Origin: CAYNJG01 sp965216885
GTDB lineage: Bacteria > Planctomycetota > Planctomycetia > Pirellulales > Pirellulaceae
Direction of reading: 5' to 3'
Length of the DNA stretch: 64,000 nucleotides
Assembly (NCBI GenBank): GCA_965216885.1
Contig: OZ244209.1
Coordinates: forward strand, 6,696,001-6,760,000
The notes under the pieces are model-generated. The model had not been told where the DNA came from, searched no databases, and saw nothing but the letters and a program-made list of their open reading frames with translations. This document shows, piece after piece, positions 17,401 through 25,514 of this stretch; the first letter of the stretch is position 1, and each line of letters opens with the position of its first letter. The position numbers and the translations under genes are program-made.

Positions 17401-18396
17401 ATGGGTCGTCTAGTAACTCTTTTCACTGGTCAGTGGGCCGATCTTGGCGTCGAAGAAATGTGTCGCAAGACCAGCGAATTCGGCTACGACGGCATCGAGT
17501 TGGCATGCTGGGGTGATCACTTTGAAGTCGACAAGGCAATGGCCGACGACAACTACTGCTCCGAAAAGCGGGCGTTGTTGGAGAAGCACAATCTCAAATG
17601 CGAAGCCATTAGTGCTCACCTGGTTGGACAGGCGATTTGCGACACGATCGACGAACGCCACAAGGCGATCCTGCCGGACTACGTGTGGGGCGACGGCGAT
17701 CCCGCTGGTGTCAACGAACGAGCCATCGAGGAGCTGAAACAGACTGCTCGGGCCGCCAAGAAATTTGGCGTGGAAGTTGTCAACGGCTTTACCGGATCGA
17801 GTATCTGGCATCTGAACTACTCGTTCCCGCCAGTACCCGAATCCATGATCGAAGACGGCTTCAAGCTGTTCGCAGATCGCTTCAATCCGATTCTGGACGT
17901 GTTCGCAGAATGCGGCGTTCGCTTCGCATTGGAAGTGCACCCTACGGAAATCGCGTTCGACCTGTACACGGCCGAACGAGCGCTTGATGCATTGGGCGGT
18001 CGCGAAGAATTTGGATTCAACTTTGACCCCAGCCATCTGTTGTGGCAGGGCGTCAATCCAGTGGACTTCATCCGTGCATTCCCCGATCGCATCTACCACT
18101 GCCACGTGAAGGACGCGATCACCTTGCTTGATGGCCGCACGGGCATTTTGGCCAGCCATCTGAACTTTGGTGATCCACGACGTGGTTGGGACTTCCGTTC
18201 GCCGGGTCGTGGTGCCGTCAACTTCGAAGAAATCATTCGTGCCCTGAACGACATTGGCTACCAGGGTCCGCTCTCCGTCGAATGGGAAGACTGCGGAATG
18301 GATCGCGACTTTGGCGCCGCCGAGGCATCCGCTTTCGTGAAGCGAATGGACTTTACGCCCAGCAACGTTCAGTTCGACGCCGCTTTCGACAACTAG
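17401..18396 (+). CDS. Sugar phosphate isomerase/epimerase-like TIM barrel (AP endonuclease family 2 fold)
   Basis: A 331-residue protein of the xylose-isomerase-like superfamily. Metal-binding residues are in place: Glu178 (LEVHPTEIAFD), Asp209 (FNFDPSHLLWQGV), His235 (HCHVKDA) and a Glu in LSVEWEDCGMD. The VEWED ending and the FDPSHL motif are typical of IolE/YcjR-like isomerases acting on sugars, and planctomycetes carry many. Precise substrate unknown. The ribosome-binding site GGAGGAG, nine bases before the ATG, is the strongest in the window. A bidirectional terminator-like hairpin follows, so this is likely a single-gene transcript. Confidence 0.85.
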   Translation: MGRLVTLFTGQWADLGVEEMCRKTSEFGYDGIELACWGDHFEVDKAMADDNYCSEKRALLEKHNLKCEAISAHLVGQAICDTIDERHKAILPDYVWGDGDPAGVNERAIEELKQTARAAKKFGVEVVNGFTGSSIWHLNYSFPPVPESMIEDGFKLFADRFNPILDVFAECGVRFALEVHPTEIAFDLYTAERALDALGGREEFGFNFDPSHLLWQGVNPVDFIRAFPDRIYHCHVKDAITLLDGRTGILASHLNFGDPRRGWDFRSPGRGAVNFEEIIRALNDIGYQGPLSVEWEDCGMDRDFGAAEASAFVKRMDFTPSNVQFDAAFDN

Positions 18397-18436
18397 TCGC
18401 GGCCACAAAGCCAGGTCGAATGACCCAGTCAAACCA

Positions 18437-18478
18437 AACAGAAAGTCCAGCCGATACATTGGCTGGACTTTCTGTTTG
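18437..18478 (+). terminator. 17-bp perfect hairpin, probable bidirectional terminator
   Basis: AAACAGAAAGTCCAGCC (18437-18453) and GGCTGGACTTTCTGTTT (18462-18478) are exact inverted copies with an 8-base loop. T-rich right arm (plus) and the matching A-rich left arm allow termination from either side. It lies 40 bases after the isomerase-like gene. Confidence 0.82.
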
Positions 18479-18546
18479 AATACTGCTCTTCGCACAAGGT
18501 GTGCACACGACTCAACTAAAACGCAACTGACAGTGTAAGGTACGGT

Positions 18547-19158
18547 ATGCCCGACGATCGACGTCTGGAGCAAATGGTTGTCGCACCGAAACGCCAATGT
18601 GCTTTCACGCTCGTTGAACTGTTGGTCGTTATCTCAATCATCGCATTACTGATTGCCTTGCTGTTGCCTGCGGTCCAGGCGGCGCGTGAATCGGCCCGAC
18701 AGGTTCAGTGCAAGAACAACCTGAAACAGATTGGCCTTGCAGCGCTCAACTACGAATCGGCGATCGGCACCCTACCTCGCAATGGCTCCCGGGAGCAATT
18801 CGGTCTCATGCTCTCCTGGATTGGGCGAACGCTACCCTTCATCGAAGGCGAGTCACTGGACTTCGATAATGAGGAGGTAGATTGCCTCAGACTGAAGGTA
18901 TCCATTGAGACTCCCAATCCCATGTTCTACTGCCCCAGTCGGCGAGCGGCCGAGTTGTACCCTTGGGCTGGGCAGTTTCAATTCTCACCAAGGAATCCAC
19001 CAAGTCCCGAGATCACGAGAGCAGCGAAGACGGACTATGGAGGAAACGGCGGAACGGGAACCTACACTTTGGGGCCGAGAGATTCGAATGCGCAAGTCGG
19101 TACCGTCGACGCTGAGAGCAACAACGGTGTCATCCACTTCATTGGAGTTGCGGAGTAG
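18547..19158 (+). pseudogene. DUF1559 prepilin-like protein, N-terminal part only (broken gene)
   Basis: The first 203 residues of a DUF1559 protein, a family hugely expanded in planctomycetes. It has the type IV prepilin-like signal AFTLVELLVVISIIALLIAL, then the family run LPAVQAARESARQVQCKNNL and LKQIGLAALNYES, then CPSRR and TDYGGNGG. Whole members are usually about 300 residues and end with a FGSAH..G....CDGSV motif; here the frame stops after NNGVIHFIG. A matching C-terminal piece lies just beyond, on the opposite strand (19180-19422). So the gene seems to have been broken by an inversion or by recombination between paralogues. Translation can still begin: AAGG is seven bases before the ATG. 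Confidence 0.78.
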
Positions 19159-19179
19159 ATAAACTCTGAAGGCACCGAT

Positions 19180-19422
19180 TCATGGTGACAGTTGCTGGCC
19201 GTCCGCCCGTCGTGAATGCCGTTGGTGTACTGCCGGCAGCATTGCGTAGCCCATGGAATGAACTGATCCATCGCACATTGCTGCATGCCAGGCAGCCCTG
19301 TGCGCAGCGCCGAATCCAAAGAAGTTTCTCGTCGTAGAATCGTCCGCGCCGGTCGATACATGAGAGGACCGTTCTTCGTCGTAAATGCCCGCTCCGGCAT
19401 GCAGCGAGGTTGGTAGACAGAG
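19180..19422 (-). pseudogene. Inverted C-terminal fragment of a DUF1559 gene
   Basis: Read on minus from just after the rhodanese stop codon, this frame gives 80 residues ending at the TGA at 19180-19182. It contains NFFGFGAAHRAAWHAAMCDG followed by SVHSMGYAM and RRADGQQLSP, which is the standard DUF1559 C-terminal pattern (FGSAH..GW...MCDGSV...... .R.DG). There is no start codon or signal of its own; the upstream in-frame codon is the TAG that ends the rhodanese gene. It lies tail to tail with the N-terminal fragment at 18547-19158, only 21 bases apart. The central part of the family, with the ITDGTSNT motif, is missing from both. Confidence 0.75.
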
Positions 19423-20754
19423 CTATTCAGTTGTGGATGCTTGAGCGTTGCTCCAGCCAATCCAGCCATCGCTGTACAGCGACGTATCCGTAAGCCCCAT
19501 GACGTGGGCGAACGTCAGCACCTCTGCCGCTCGCCAACCTCCTCCACACATGAAGGAAAGGTGCTTCCGAGTGTCGATTCCCGACTGTTTCCAGAGCTCG
19601 CGAATCTCGTCAGCGTTTCGCATTGTGTTATCAATGTTGCGGTAGGGAGTGAGCGAGTTCTTTCCCTTGAAGCTGGCTTGTCCGTAGACGGAACCGGGAA
19701 TACGTCCCTTGCGCGAGTGGTACTTGTAGCCCGATGTCTCGCCCGTGAACTCTGCCCACGTCCGCGTATCGACCAAGGTGAAGTCTCCGGAAGACTCAAG
19801 CCCGCGTTTTACTTGCTCCTGACCAACAACAAGGTGCGGTCGTCCCGGGATTTTGGCTCCGAAGCCCTTTGACCTGGAAGGCGGAGTCCTCGCGGTTTCG
19901 ACGGGATGCCCGGCAGCCTTCCACGCAGCAAACCCGCCATTGAGCACGCGCACGTCTGCGACTCCCATGTATCGCAGCACGATCGCCAGGCGATAGGACG
20001 CCGTTGGGTCTTCGCCGGAGAGGATGACCGTATCGTCCACATGAAACCCATATTGCTCGGCAAACGTCTGGAGCAAATCGGGATCGCCAAGCATCCACCT
20101 GGGCGGAGGTTCGAAGTGATCGGTATTAACGTGAAAGCTCCGAGGCACATGTCCCTTCGTATAGGAAGCCTCTTCGTCTCCCCAGCTCACCTCGACGAAC
20201 TTGATACGCTTCGCACGCTCGAATGTTTCTGGCTTCTCTCCATCAAGGAGCTGTTTGACAATTGGCGCGGGGACCAGGAGTTGAAAACTCTTGTGACGCA
20301 GCAGCGGTCTCGATTTATCTTTCGCCCAGGCGTTGAGGTCAAAGTCGTAGAGCTGTTGAAAACCGAGGTCATCAAGGTACTTGGCGACGCGGTCTCGCAT
20401 CGGTTGGTTCGTACCGCACAACACGACATGGCGTTGCGGTTCGATTCCCTTCGCGCGCAACGCGGTTGAAAGGAGCTCGGCTTTGTCTTCATGGTCGATA
20501 TCCAGCCAACCGGCGGGAAAATCGACGGCTCCCGGCAGGTGACCTCCTCGCGTGATGCCGTCCAACTTCCAACCGTTGAATGCGTCCGTTGGCCGCGTAT
20601 CAACAAGAATCCAATCCTCGTCTTCAAGGACTTCGGCCAGATCTGCGACCTTCATCATTTTCCGTGTCTTCAATTCCTGTTCGGCGTGCAGCTCGACCGG
20701 GTACGCAGCAAATATGAACAGCAAGCCAACGATCAACCGAAACCCGGCTCTCAT
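19423..20754 (-). CDS. Secreted sulfurtransferase with three rhodanese domains
   Basis: A 443-residue protein with a signal peptide (1-24, MRAGFRLIVGLLFIFAAYP...HA) and three rhodanese-like domains: about 30-145, 155-285 and 305-440. Active-site loops are LCGTNQPM with Cys113, LSGEDPTA with Ser246 in place of Cys, and MCGGGWRA with Cys403. Rhodaneses move sulfane sulfur from thiosulfate or mercaptopyruvate to an acceptor. Here the middle domain should be inactive and may bind or regulate. Classical enzymes have two domains with one active Cys. The frame is open 93 codons beyond the chosen start at 20754, but only this start gives the signal peptide. A DUF1559 fragment begins at the codon after its stop, so its 3' neighbourhood is rearranged. 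Confidence 0.83.
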   Translation of the reverse strand: MRAGFRLIVGLLFIFAAYPVELHAEQELKTRKMMKVADLAEVLEDEDWILVDTRPTDAFNGWKLDGITRGGHLPGAVDFPAGWLDIDHEDKAELLSTALRAKGIEPQRHVVLCGTNQPMRDRVAKYLDDLGFQQLYDFDLNAWAKDKSRPLLRHKSFQLLVPAPIVKQLLDGEKPETFERAKRIKFVEVSWGDEEASYTKGHVPRSFHVNTDHFEPPPRWMLGDPDLLQTFAEQYGFHVDDTVILSGEDPTASYRLAIVLRYMGVADVRVLNGGFAAWKAAGHPVETARTPPSRSKGFGAKIPGRPHLVVGQEQVKRGLESSGDFTLVDTRTWAEFTGETSGYKYHSRKGRIPGSVYGQASFKGKNSLTPYRNIDNTMRNADEIRELWKQSGIDTRKHLSFMCGGGWRAAEVLTFAHVMGLTDTSLYSDGWIGWSNAQASTTE

Positions 20755-21018
20755 TGTGGAAGTCTTTTCTTGCACTTTGTTTGTAGAGGTTACTCCGCTC
20801 GGAGTATTTCCGTCAGACAATCCGGGAAGACCAGCTCGGTTCGATCGGGCCCAATGCCAAATCGCAGGCTTTCGTTCCGACTTTTTCGGCAACCCACCTC
20901 TGCAATCTTGCATTGCTGTCGATTCGGATGTCCAAGGCGTACAATGCGGCCGGGGTTTCTGCCTCTCGGAACGGTCTGCCCTCATACGTTTACCTGCCGC
21001 TCGCAATCGAGAACGAAC
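20755..21018. promoter_or_regulatory. Divergent region between rhodanese and thioredoxin-like genes, with a dyad
   Basis: The 264 bases separate two divergent start codons. TACTCCG (20791-20797) and CGGAGTA (20800-20806) form a 7-2-7 palindrome 37 bases from the rhodanese start, a position fit for an operator or a short hairpin in its leader. A TACAAT at 20939-20944 could be a -10 element for the plus gene, but no -35 sits at the right spacing. Confidence 0.35.
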
Positions 21019-21960
21019 ATGAACCACTCCCATAACTTTAAACGACGTACCGTAGCGCGTCTCCTGGTACTGGCAATCAGCCTGGTGGTTGTGGCTTCAG
21101 ACACGGGCGTCGCTCAGGAAAAAGACGCTGAGCCGCAAGCGATCGAAAAGGTTGAGCCGCGACAGGTTTTCTCGGGCCCCCAACCGGGCGAAAAAGTCAG
21201 ACCGTTCAAGGTGCTGACTTTCAAGGGCGACGAAGCGAAAGAGGTGGAGATCGTCAAAGAGACCGAGGAAGGCGTCACTCTCATTTGTTTCGTCCACAAG
21301 CTCAGTAACGACGACAGAGTTATCTACGGAATGGGGTTGGTCGACTTCTACGCCGTACCGCACAAGGCAGTGACCAGCCACATCGTGCTGTTAACGGACG
21401 ACCGCCCAAAGATGTTGAAGATGCTGAAAGGTTGGGGGCGAGGTCCATTTTTCTCCAAGTCCATGCTGAGCGTATCGATTGACGGTGCGGAGGGGCCCGG
21501 CTCCTACGGCCTGAATCGCAACGTTGCCATGACCGTGGTCGTCGCCAAGGGCAATAAAGTCGTCGACAATTTTGTCTTCCAGGCACCCAACAACCGCGAT
21601 CTGCAGACCATCATGGCATCGATCGCGAAGGCCATCGGAAAACCAGAACCCACCCTGGCGAAAGTTCAGCAGGAGCTCCGCGCCGAGCGTCAACGCCAGG
21701 TGGACAAGAGAATCAAGGGCAGCCCCGTATTCAAACTTGCGCCCAACGAGCAGCTTGGTCGAATCATGTACGGAATGGTGCACGCTCGAGGCAACCGGGT
21801 GAAGAACGCTGAACGCCGCACCAAACAGTTGCGTGAATGGGCCGGGGACAATGACGAACGCACCCTGGCACTGAAAAAGTACTGCAAGGCCGTGCTCGCA
21901 GGTGATTTCAAACCGGACCGATATTCCCTGGAAGCCATCCAGGAGCTGGCGTCGGACTAG
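21019..21960 (+). CDS. Secreted thioredoxin-fold-like protein, unknown role
   Basis: A 313-residue protein with a signal peptide (about 1-32, RLLVLAISLVVVASDTGVAQ). The central part (about 55-210) looks like a thioredoxin/peroxiredoxin fold: PGEKVRPFKVLTFKGDEAKE, TLICFVHKLSNDDRVIYGMG, MTVVVAKGNKVVDNFVFQ. No CxxC is present, so a classic disulfide role is excluded. The last third is a basic helical tail (QQELRAERQRQVDKRIKG, then RRTKQLREWAGDN). I recognise this as a family common in planctomycetes without a named function. The start at 21019 is the one with the signal peptide; the frame is open for 176 codons upstream as a shadow of the divergent gene. Confidence 0.7.
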   Translation: MNHSHNFKRRTVARLLVLAISLVVVASDTGVAQEKDAEPQAIEKVEPRQVFSGPQPGEKVRPFKVLTFKGDEAKEVEIVKETEEGVTLICFVHKLSNDDRVIYGMGLVDFYAVPHKAVTSHIVLLTDDRPKMLKMLKGWGRGPFFSKSMLSVSIDGAEGPGSYGLNRNVAMTVVVAKGNKVVDNFVFQAPNNRDLQTIMASIAKAIGKPEPTLAKVQQELRAERQRQVDKRIKGSPVFKLAPNEQLGRIMYGMVHARGNRVKNAERRTKQLREWAGDNDERTLALKKYCKAVLAGDFKPDRYSLEAIQELASD

Positions 21961-22140
21961 CTATCAAGCAGGTTCCCTGCGGAGGCACGCCGGTGCGGTG
22001 CATCGGGCAGCTGAAAATGGTTGGCTGCGACCAGGGCTAGAGGTGGCAATCGTTGCAGCGTCCGTATCTCACACAGACATCTGATGAATCGTTCGTCGGC
22101 TGCCTGGCATGCTTTGCCAATTGTCGGCGGGGCGAACGAG

Positions 22141-22172
22141 AAAAGGCTTCGCCGCGGGGACGAAGCCTTTTT
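22141..22172. terminator. Bidirectional terminator between convergent genes
   Basis: AAAAGGCTTCG (22141-22151) pairs with CGAAGCCTTTT (22161-22171), an 11-bp stem with a 9-base loop, flanked by T-runs in both directions. It serves the thioredoxin-like gene on plus (180 bases after its stop) and the RTX gene on minus (32 bases after its stop). The other 180 bases of this gap hold nothing I can name. Confidence 0.85.
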
Positions 22173-22203
22173 CTGGTTACTCGTTGATGTGGGGAAGCCA
22201 GCT

Positions 22204-23550
22204 CTAGTCTTCCTTGTCATCGCGTCCCAAACCACCATTCAGGTAATCGTCGCCGGCACCGCCACGCAGAAAGTCGTGCCCCTGCATGCCGAACAGTGCG
22301 TCGTGGCCAGCTTCTCCAAAGAGCTGATCTCCTCCCATACCGCCGTTCAGATGGTCGTTCCCGTCACCACCGTACAGTTTGTCATTGCCGGTGTTGCCGT
22401 ACAGGCGGTCATGTCCACGCGATCCCAACAGGATGTCATCGCCCCACCAACCTCTCAACCAGTCGTCACCGTAGCCACCGGACAAGTAGTCGTCCCCGCG
22501 GCCTCCGTCCAATCGATCGTTGCCGGACCAGCCGTAGAGCGAATCGTTTCCGGTACCGCCATCCAGTCGGTCGTTGCCATTGTCACCACGAAGTTCATCA
22601 TGCCCCGACCCACCGTAGATGACATCGTGACCATCGCCCCCATACAGTACATCGTTTCCACTGTCGCCATCGAGGTGGTCGTTGCCCGCATCGCCATAGA
22701 GCTTGTCGTTGCCGCCCCAGCCATCGAGTTCGTCGTTGCCGTTGCCGCCACGAAGCACATCGTCGCCATCGCCGCCAATAAGATGGTCATCTCCGCCACC
22801 ACCGTACAGTCGGTCGTTGTCGTAGGTACCCTCGATCCGATCATCACCTGCAAATCCGTGGACCTGGGACCCGATGAGATTATCGTCATGTTCCGTTCCA
22901 TGCAGGACCTCAAACCCAACCTGGCGGTCCATCGTCATCTCCCCCAACCATTCTGCCGAAATTCCGGCCCAAGCAACGTTCGTGTAGCCCGTGTTTTCAC
23001 TATTCAGATTGGCTGAGATGCCGAATGAGTGGCTCCTGTAGGACAAGATATCGTTTCCTTGCCCACCGTCGAGTTCATCCTGGCCCATGCCTCCGTCAAT
23101 GGTGTCACTACCACTTCCGCCGAAGATCACATCCGCCGCTCGACCTCCGATCAGCACGTCGTTGCCCTCGCCACCATGGACTTCACTGGGGAGCCACGTG
23201 TTGTTGACAAACCGATCCGGGTTGCCCTTGCCATAAAACTCAATACTCTCGACGTCATCGGCAAAGAATGAGTTCATGGTGCCGTTGATTTCGACAGTAA
23301 TTATTTCGCAACTACGACCGACCACATTGCAGTGCTCCTCGGCCACAACGACGTTGTCCGAGCGATTGGACCCACCGATCTGAAGAACGCCTTCCTGCAC
23401 CATCGCGCCGTAGAAGTTTACGCTGAAGACTTTGCGTTCCTCGAGTGACTCAAGGCCAAGTCGTTTCTTGTTGCGATTGGTCGTTCTCAGGGTTCTTTTG
23501 GACGGGTTGTTGTTGGTGCCGTTCGTCCGATTGATGTTCAGCAGGTTCAT
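22204..23550 (-). CDS. Cell-surface RTX-repeat calcium-binding protein
   Basis: A 448-residue protein. Residues 34-43 read ESLEERKVFS, the variant LEPLEER...LLS signature that marks many planctomycete secreted and surface proteins. A short beta domain follows (about 44-130), and from about 130 to the end there are more than 25 nonapeptide repeats of the type GGxGxDxLx, for example DVIFGGSGSDTIDGGMGQD and NDKLYGDAGNDHLDG. Such repeats bind calcium and fold into a parallel beta roll outside the cell; in proteobacteria they often mark type I secretion substrates. I see no catalytic domain, so an adhesive or coat role is likely. Start at ATG 23550 with GAGGA eight bases upstream; a GTG at 23589 is also in frame. 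Confidence 0.88.
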   Translation of the reverse strand: MNLLNINRTNGTNNNPSKRTLRTTNRNKKRLGLESLEERKVFSVNFYGAMVQEGVLQIGGSNRSDNVVVAEEHCNVVGRSCEIITVEINGTMNSFFADDVESIEFYGKGNPDRFVNNTWLPSEVHGGEGNDVLIGGRAADVIFGGSGSDTIDGGMGQDELDGGQGNDILSYRSHSFGISANLNSENTGYTNVAWAGISAEWLGEMTMDRQVGFEVLHGTEHDDNLIGSQVHGFAGDDRIEGTYDNDRLYGGGGDDHLIGGDGDDVLRGGNGNDELDGWGGNDKLYGDAGNDHLDGDSGNDVLYGGDGHDVIYGGSGHDELRGDNGNDRLDGGTGNDSLYGWSGNDRLDGGRGDDYLSGGYGDDWLRGWWGDDILLGSRGHDRLYGNTGNDKLYGGDGNDHLNGGMGGDQLFGEAGHDALFGMQGHDFLRGGAGDDYLNGGLGRDDKED

Positions 23551-23741
23551 CGTTTTGTCCTCGCAGTGAAGGGTGTTGTTTTTGTTCACACCTACCCCTG
23601 CGAGGAAATGCAGCCGAGCCCTTACCAGAAACCAGAAAAAAAATTTCCATCGCGTTTTTCGGCGAAGAAAATGGGCATTCCGCCCCGTTGGCCGAAGTGA
23701 GACGTGGTGATGACGTGCGATCTACAGAAGTGCACGTTCCC
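23551..23741. other. Intergenic region upstream of the RTX gene
   Basis: About 190 bases between the RTX gene start and the DUF202 gene stop, both on minus. It contains a run of nine T on minus (the A-run near 23635-23645) in an AT-rich patch, which may be part of the RTX promoter. No defined -35/-10 pair. Confidence 0.3.
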
Positions 23742-23744
23742 CCC

Positions 23745-24044
23745 TTAAGTGCTCGATTTGCCGGTCGAAGCTTCCTCAAGACGGCGCAGCGAAAGCGCCA
23801 AGCGTGCCGAACGAATGCCACCAAAGATCGCCAGCAGGATGGAGGCAGGCAACATCACCCATGCCAGCGTTACGAGTGTGGGACTGTCCGGTAGCAACTT
23901 CAGGATCGAAACTGCCGAGACGCCCAGCATGATGGCCGCACGAAGATAAGCGAGGAACGTGCGTTCGTTTGCCAAGCGGGTTCGATCGAGCGCCAGAACA
24001 TCGCTCAGCTTGAGTTCATTGGAGTGATAGTTCTGATACTTCAC
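23745..24044 (-). CDS. DUF202 family membrane protein (YidH-like)
   Basis: A 99-residue inner-membrane protein. The N-terminal signature LALDRTRLANERTFLAYLRA is diagnostic of DUF202, followed by two to three membrane segments (AAIMLGVSAVSILKLL and LAWVMLPASILLAIFGGI). Function of the family is unknown. It starts at GTG 24044, with GGAG about nine bases upstream. The gene follows scpA by 52 bases in the same direction and may be cotranscribed, without an evident functional link. Confidence 0.85.
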   Translation of the reverse strand: MKYQNYHSNELKLSDVLALDRTRLANERTFLAYLRAAIMLGVSAVSILKLLPDSPTLVTLAWVMLPASILLAIFGGIRSARLALSLRRLEEASTGKSST

Positions 24045-24096
24045 CGTTGCAGCTCCGGCTGTTCAGGAGTGACTCGAGGCGGAACTGGAAGCTTGC

Positions 24097-25119
24097 TCAG
24101 CGAGGTTTGGCGGTCGACACTTCCTGGCCTGACGACTCGACAACTTCTGAGTCCGCGTCATTCGCATCCGGCTCTGCTGAATCCTGCTCGTTAAAGCCGG
24201 AAAAGACTTCTGTCATCTCGAGGCTGGTCTTAAAGTTGTCGCCGCGTCGCATGATCATTTCGCCATGCAGACCTCGTTGCTCAACGACCACGCCGTAATT
24301 CCTGGTGAGTTCCAGAATCGCGAGGAAGATGCCAATCATTCGCGCCTTGTGCATGCCCGGTTCGAACATGCTGGTGAAGTGTACGATGCCTTCGCTAATC
24401 AACGTTTCATGGATGCGCTGCATGTACACGCTGATCGGCGTGTCGTCATAGACGATTTTGGTTTGCGGTTTCAGCCGCTCGGACTCGCGCATCACGCGAC
24501 CAATAGCGCTGACCAGATCCCAGAGTTCCACTTCGTGGATCGGTTGTTCACCCGGGTCCACGGTTCTGGATGGCAGGTCGTTGGCAACCCGTGGAAACCG
24601 CTGCTGCCACTCATGCCCCGACTCGCCCAGCATGCTGGCGGCATCTTTGTACTTCTTGTACTCCAGCAGTCGCTCGACAAGCTCCTGACGAGGATCGTCG
24701 TCGATCTGCTGACCGTCGACATTTTCTTCGACTCGCGGCAAAACCATCCGCGACTTGATTTCGATCAGCAGACTGGCGACTTCGACAAAATCGCCCACCT
24801 CATCGACGCTCATTTCTTCCAGCACGTCCATATATTGGATGTACTGTTCGGTCACCATGGAAATGGGAATGTTCTGAATATCGAGTTCGTGTTTGCGCAC
24901 GAGGAACAGCAACAAGTCCAGCGGACCGCGGAACATCGAGAGATCGACGCGGAATTCCATCTTGTGCGCAAACGGGTCTTCGGCTGGATAAGCCAGTTGA
25001 TCCCCCAGTTCGACATACAGGTTGCAGGACTTGGGTGAATCGGGCTCTGACGTCGAGGAATTGCGGGTTCGACGCAGCCTGGTTTCGATTTTGGTCTGAT
25101 CCTGCAAATCGGAAGACAT
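24097..25119 (-). CDS. scpA: Segregation and condensation protein A
   Basis: The kleisin subunit of the SMC-ScpA-ScpB condensin-like complex, which compacts and separates chromosomes. At 340 residues it is longer than the usual 230-260; the extra parts are a hydrophilic N-terminal extension of about 50 residues and an acidic C-terminal tail (FNEQDSAEPDANDADSE). Family hallmarks are FRGPLDLLLFLVRKHELDI, VGDFVEVASLLIEIKSRMVL, VERLLEYKKYKDAA and the C-terminal winged helix with FLAILELTRNYGV. Start at ATG 25119 with AGGTG eight bases upstream; a GTG three codons earlier is possible. scpB is not adjacent. Confidence 0.92.
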   Translation of the reverse strand: MSSDLQDQTKIETRLRRTRNSSTSEPDSPKSCNLYVELGDQLAYPAEDPFAHKMEFRVDLSMFRGPLDLLLFLVRKHELDIQNIPISMVTEQYIQYMDVLEEMSVDEVGDFVEVASLLIEIKSRMVLPRVEENVDGQQIDDDPRQELVERLLEYKKYKDAASMLGESGHEWQQRFPRVANDLPSRTVDPGEQPIHEVELWDLVSAIGRVMRESERLKPQTKIVYDDTPISVYMQRIHETLISEGIVHFTSMFEPGMHKARMIGIFLAILELTRNYGVVVEQRGLHGEMIMRRGDNFKTSLEMTEVFSGFNEQDSAEPDANDADSEVVESSGQEVSTAKPR

Positions 25120-25438
25120 GCCGGTCACCTAATTCTTCGACTGTGGAACCTGTGAAACTTTGACGAAAGCGCTGACTCCGCAGCCAGCTGCTAGCAGAGA
25201 CGGGAGCAGCGAGCCTAACGGCCACGAGCGTGCCAGAGCCACCGGATTTTACCTGCCGGGGTGGAAAGAAGCACGAAAACTCGGGCCAGCATTCCCCTGG
25301 AATTCCGGGATCTCCGTAAAAACTGCCGGCCGGGGCGACTCCGCCGTGTTCAAGGGTGCGAACCAGACCGGTGCAAAATGGGTCCTGTCAGCTTCCAAAC
25401 CAGCTTTCAAACTATGCCTTGCCGCCGAATCCGGCGCC
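25120..25438. other. Divergent intergenic region, scpA and ilvN
   Basis: About 320 bases with the scpA promoter expected on minus. An out-of-frame plus ORF crosses here into ilvN but lacks protein-like features. No leader peptide with runs of branched-chain codons and no T-box-like structure was seen upstream of ilvN. Confidence 0.35.
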
Positions 25439-25467
25439 TTGTTCGTTGTAGGGCCCCGGTTTACTAT
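25439..25467 (+). promoter_or_regulatory. Candidate sigma70-type promoter for ilvN-ilvC
   Basis: TTGTTC (25439-25444) and TACTAT (25462-25467) are separated by exactly 17 bases. The start point would be near 25474, giving a leader of about 40 bases. Both boxes are partial matches to consensus, so this is a prediction only. Confidence 0.4.
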
Positions 25468-25514
25468 ACGGGCTTGTTTTTACCCCTTGATTCTCGACAT
25501 AGCGATTCGCTCTG

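Noticed and set aside
19062..19469. Minus-strand frame of 135 codons over the DUF1559 break
   Set aside because: It is a different frame from the one carrying the DUF1559 C-terminal motif and from the rhodanese gene; it looks non-coding.
20491..21018. 176-codon extension of the thioredoxin-like frame
   Set aside because: Overlaps the divergent rhodanese gene and places the obvious signal peptide in mid-protein.
22021..23016. Plus-strand frame of 331 codons opposite the RTX gene
   Set aside because: The valine/isoleucine repeats are the reverse image of the nonapeptide repeats on minus.
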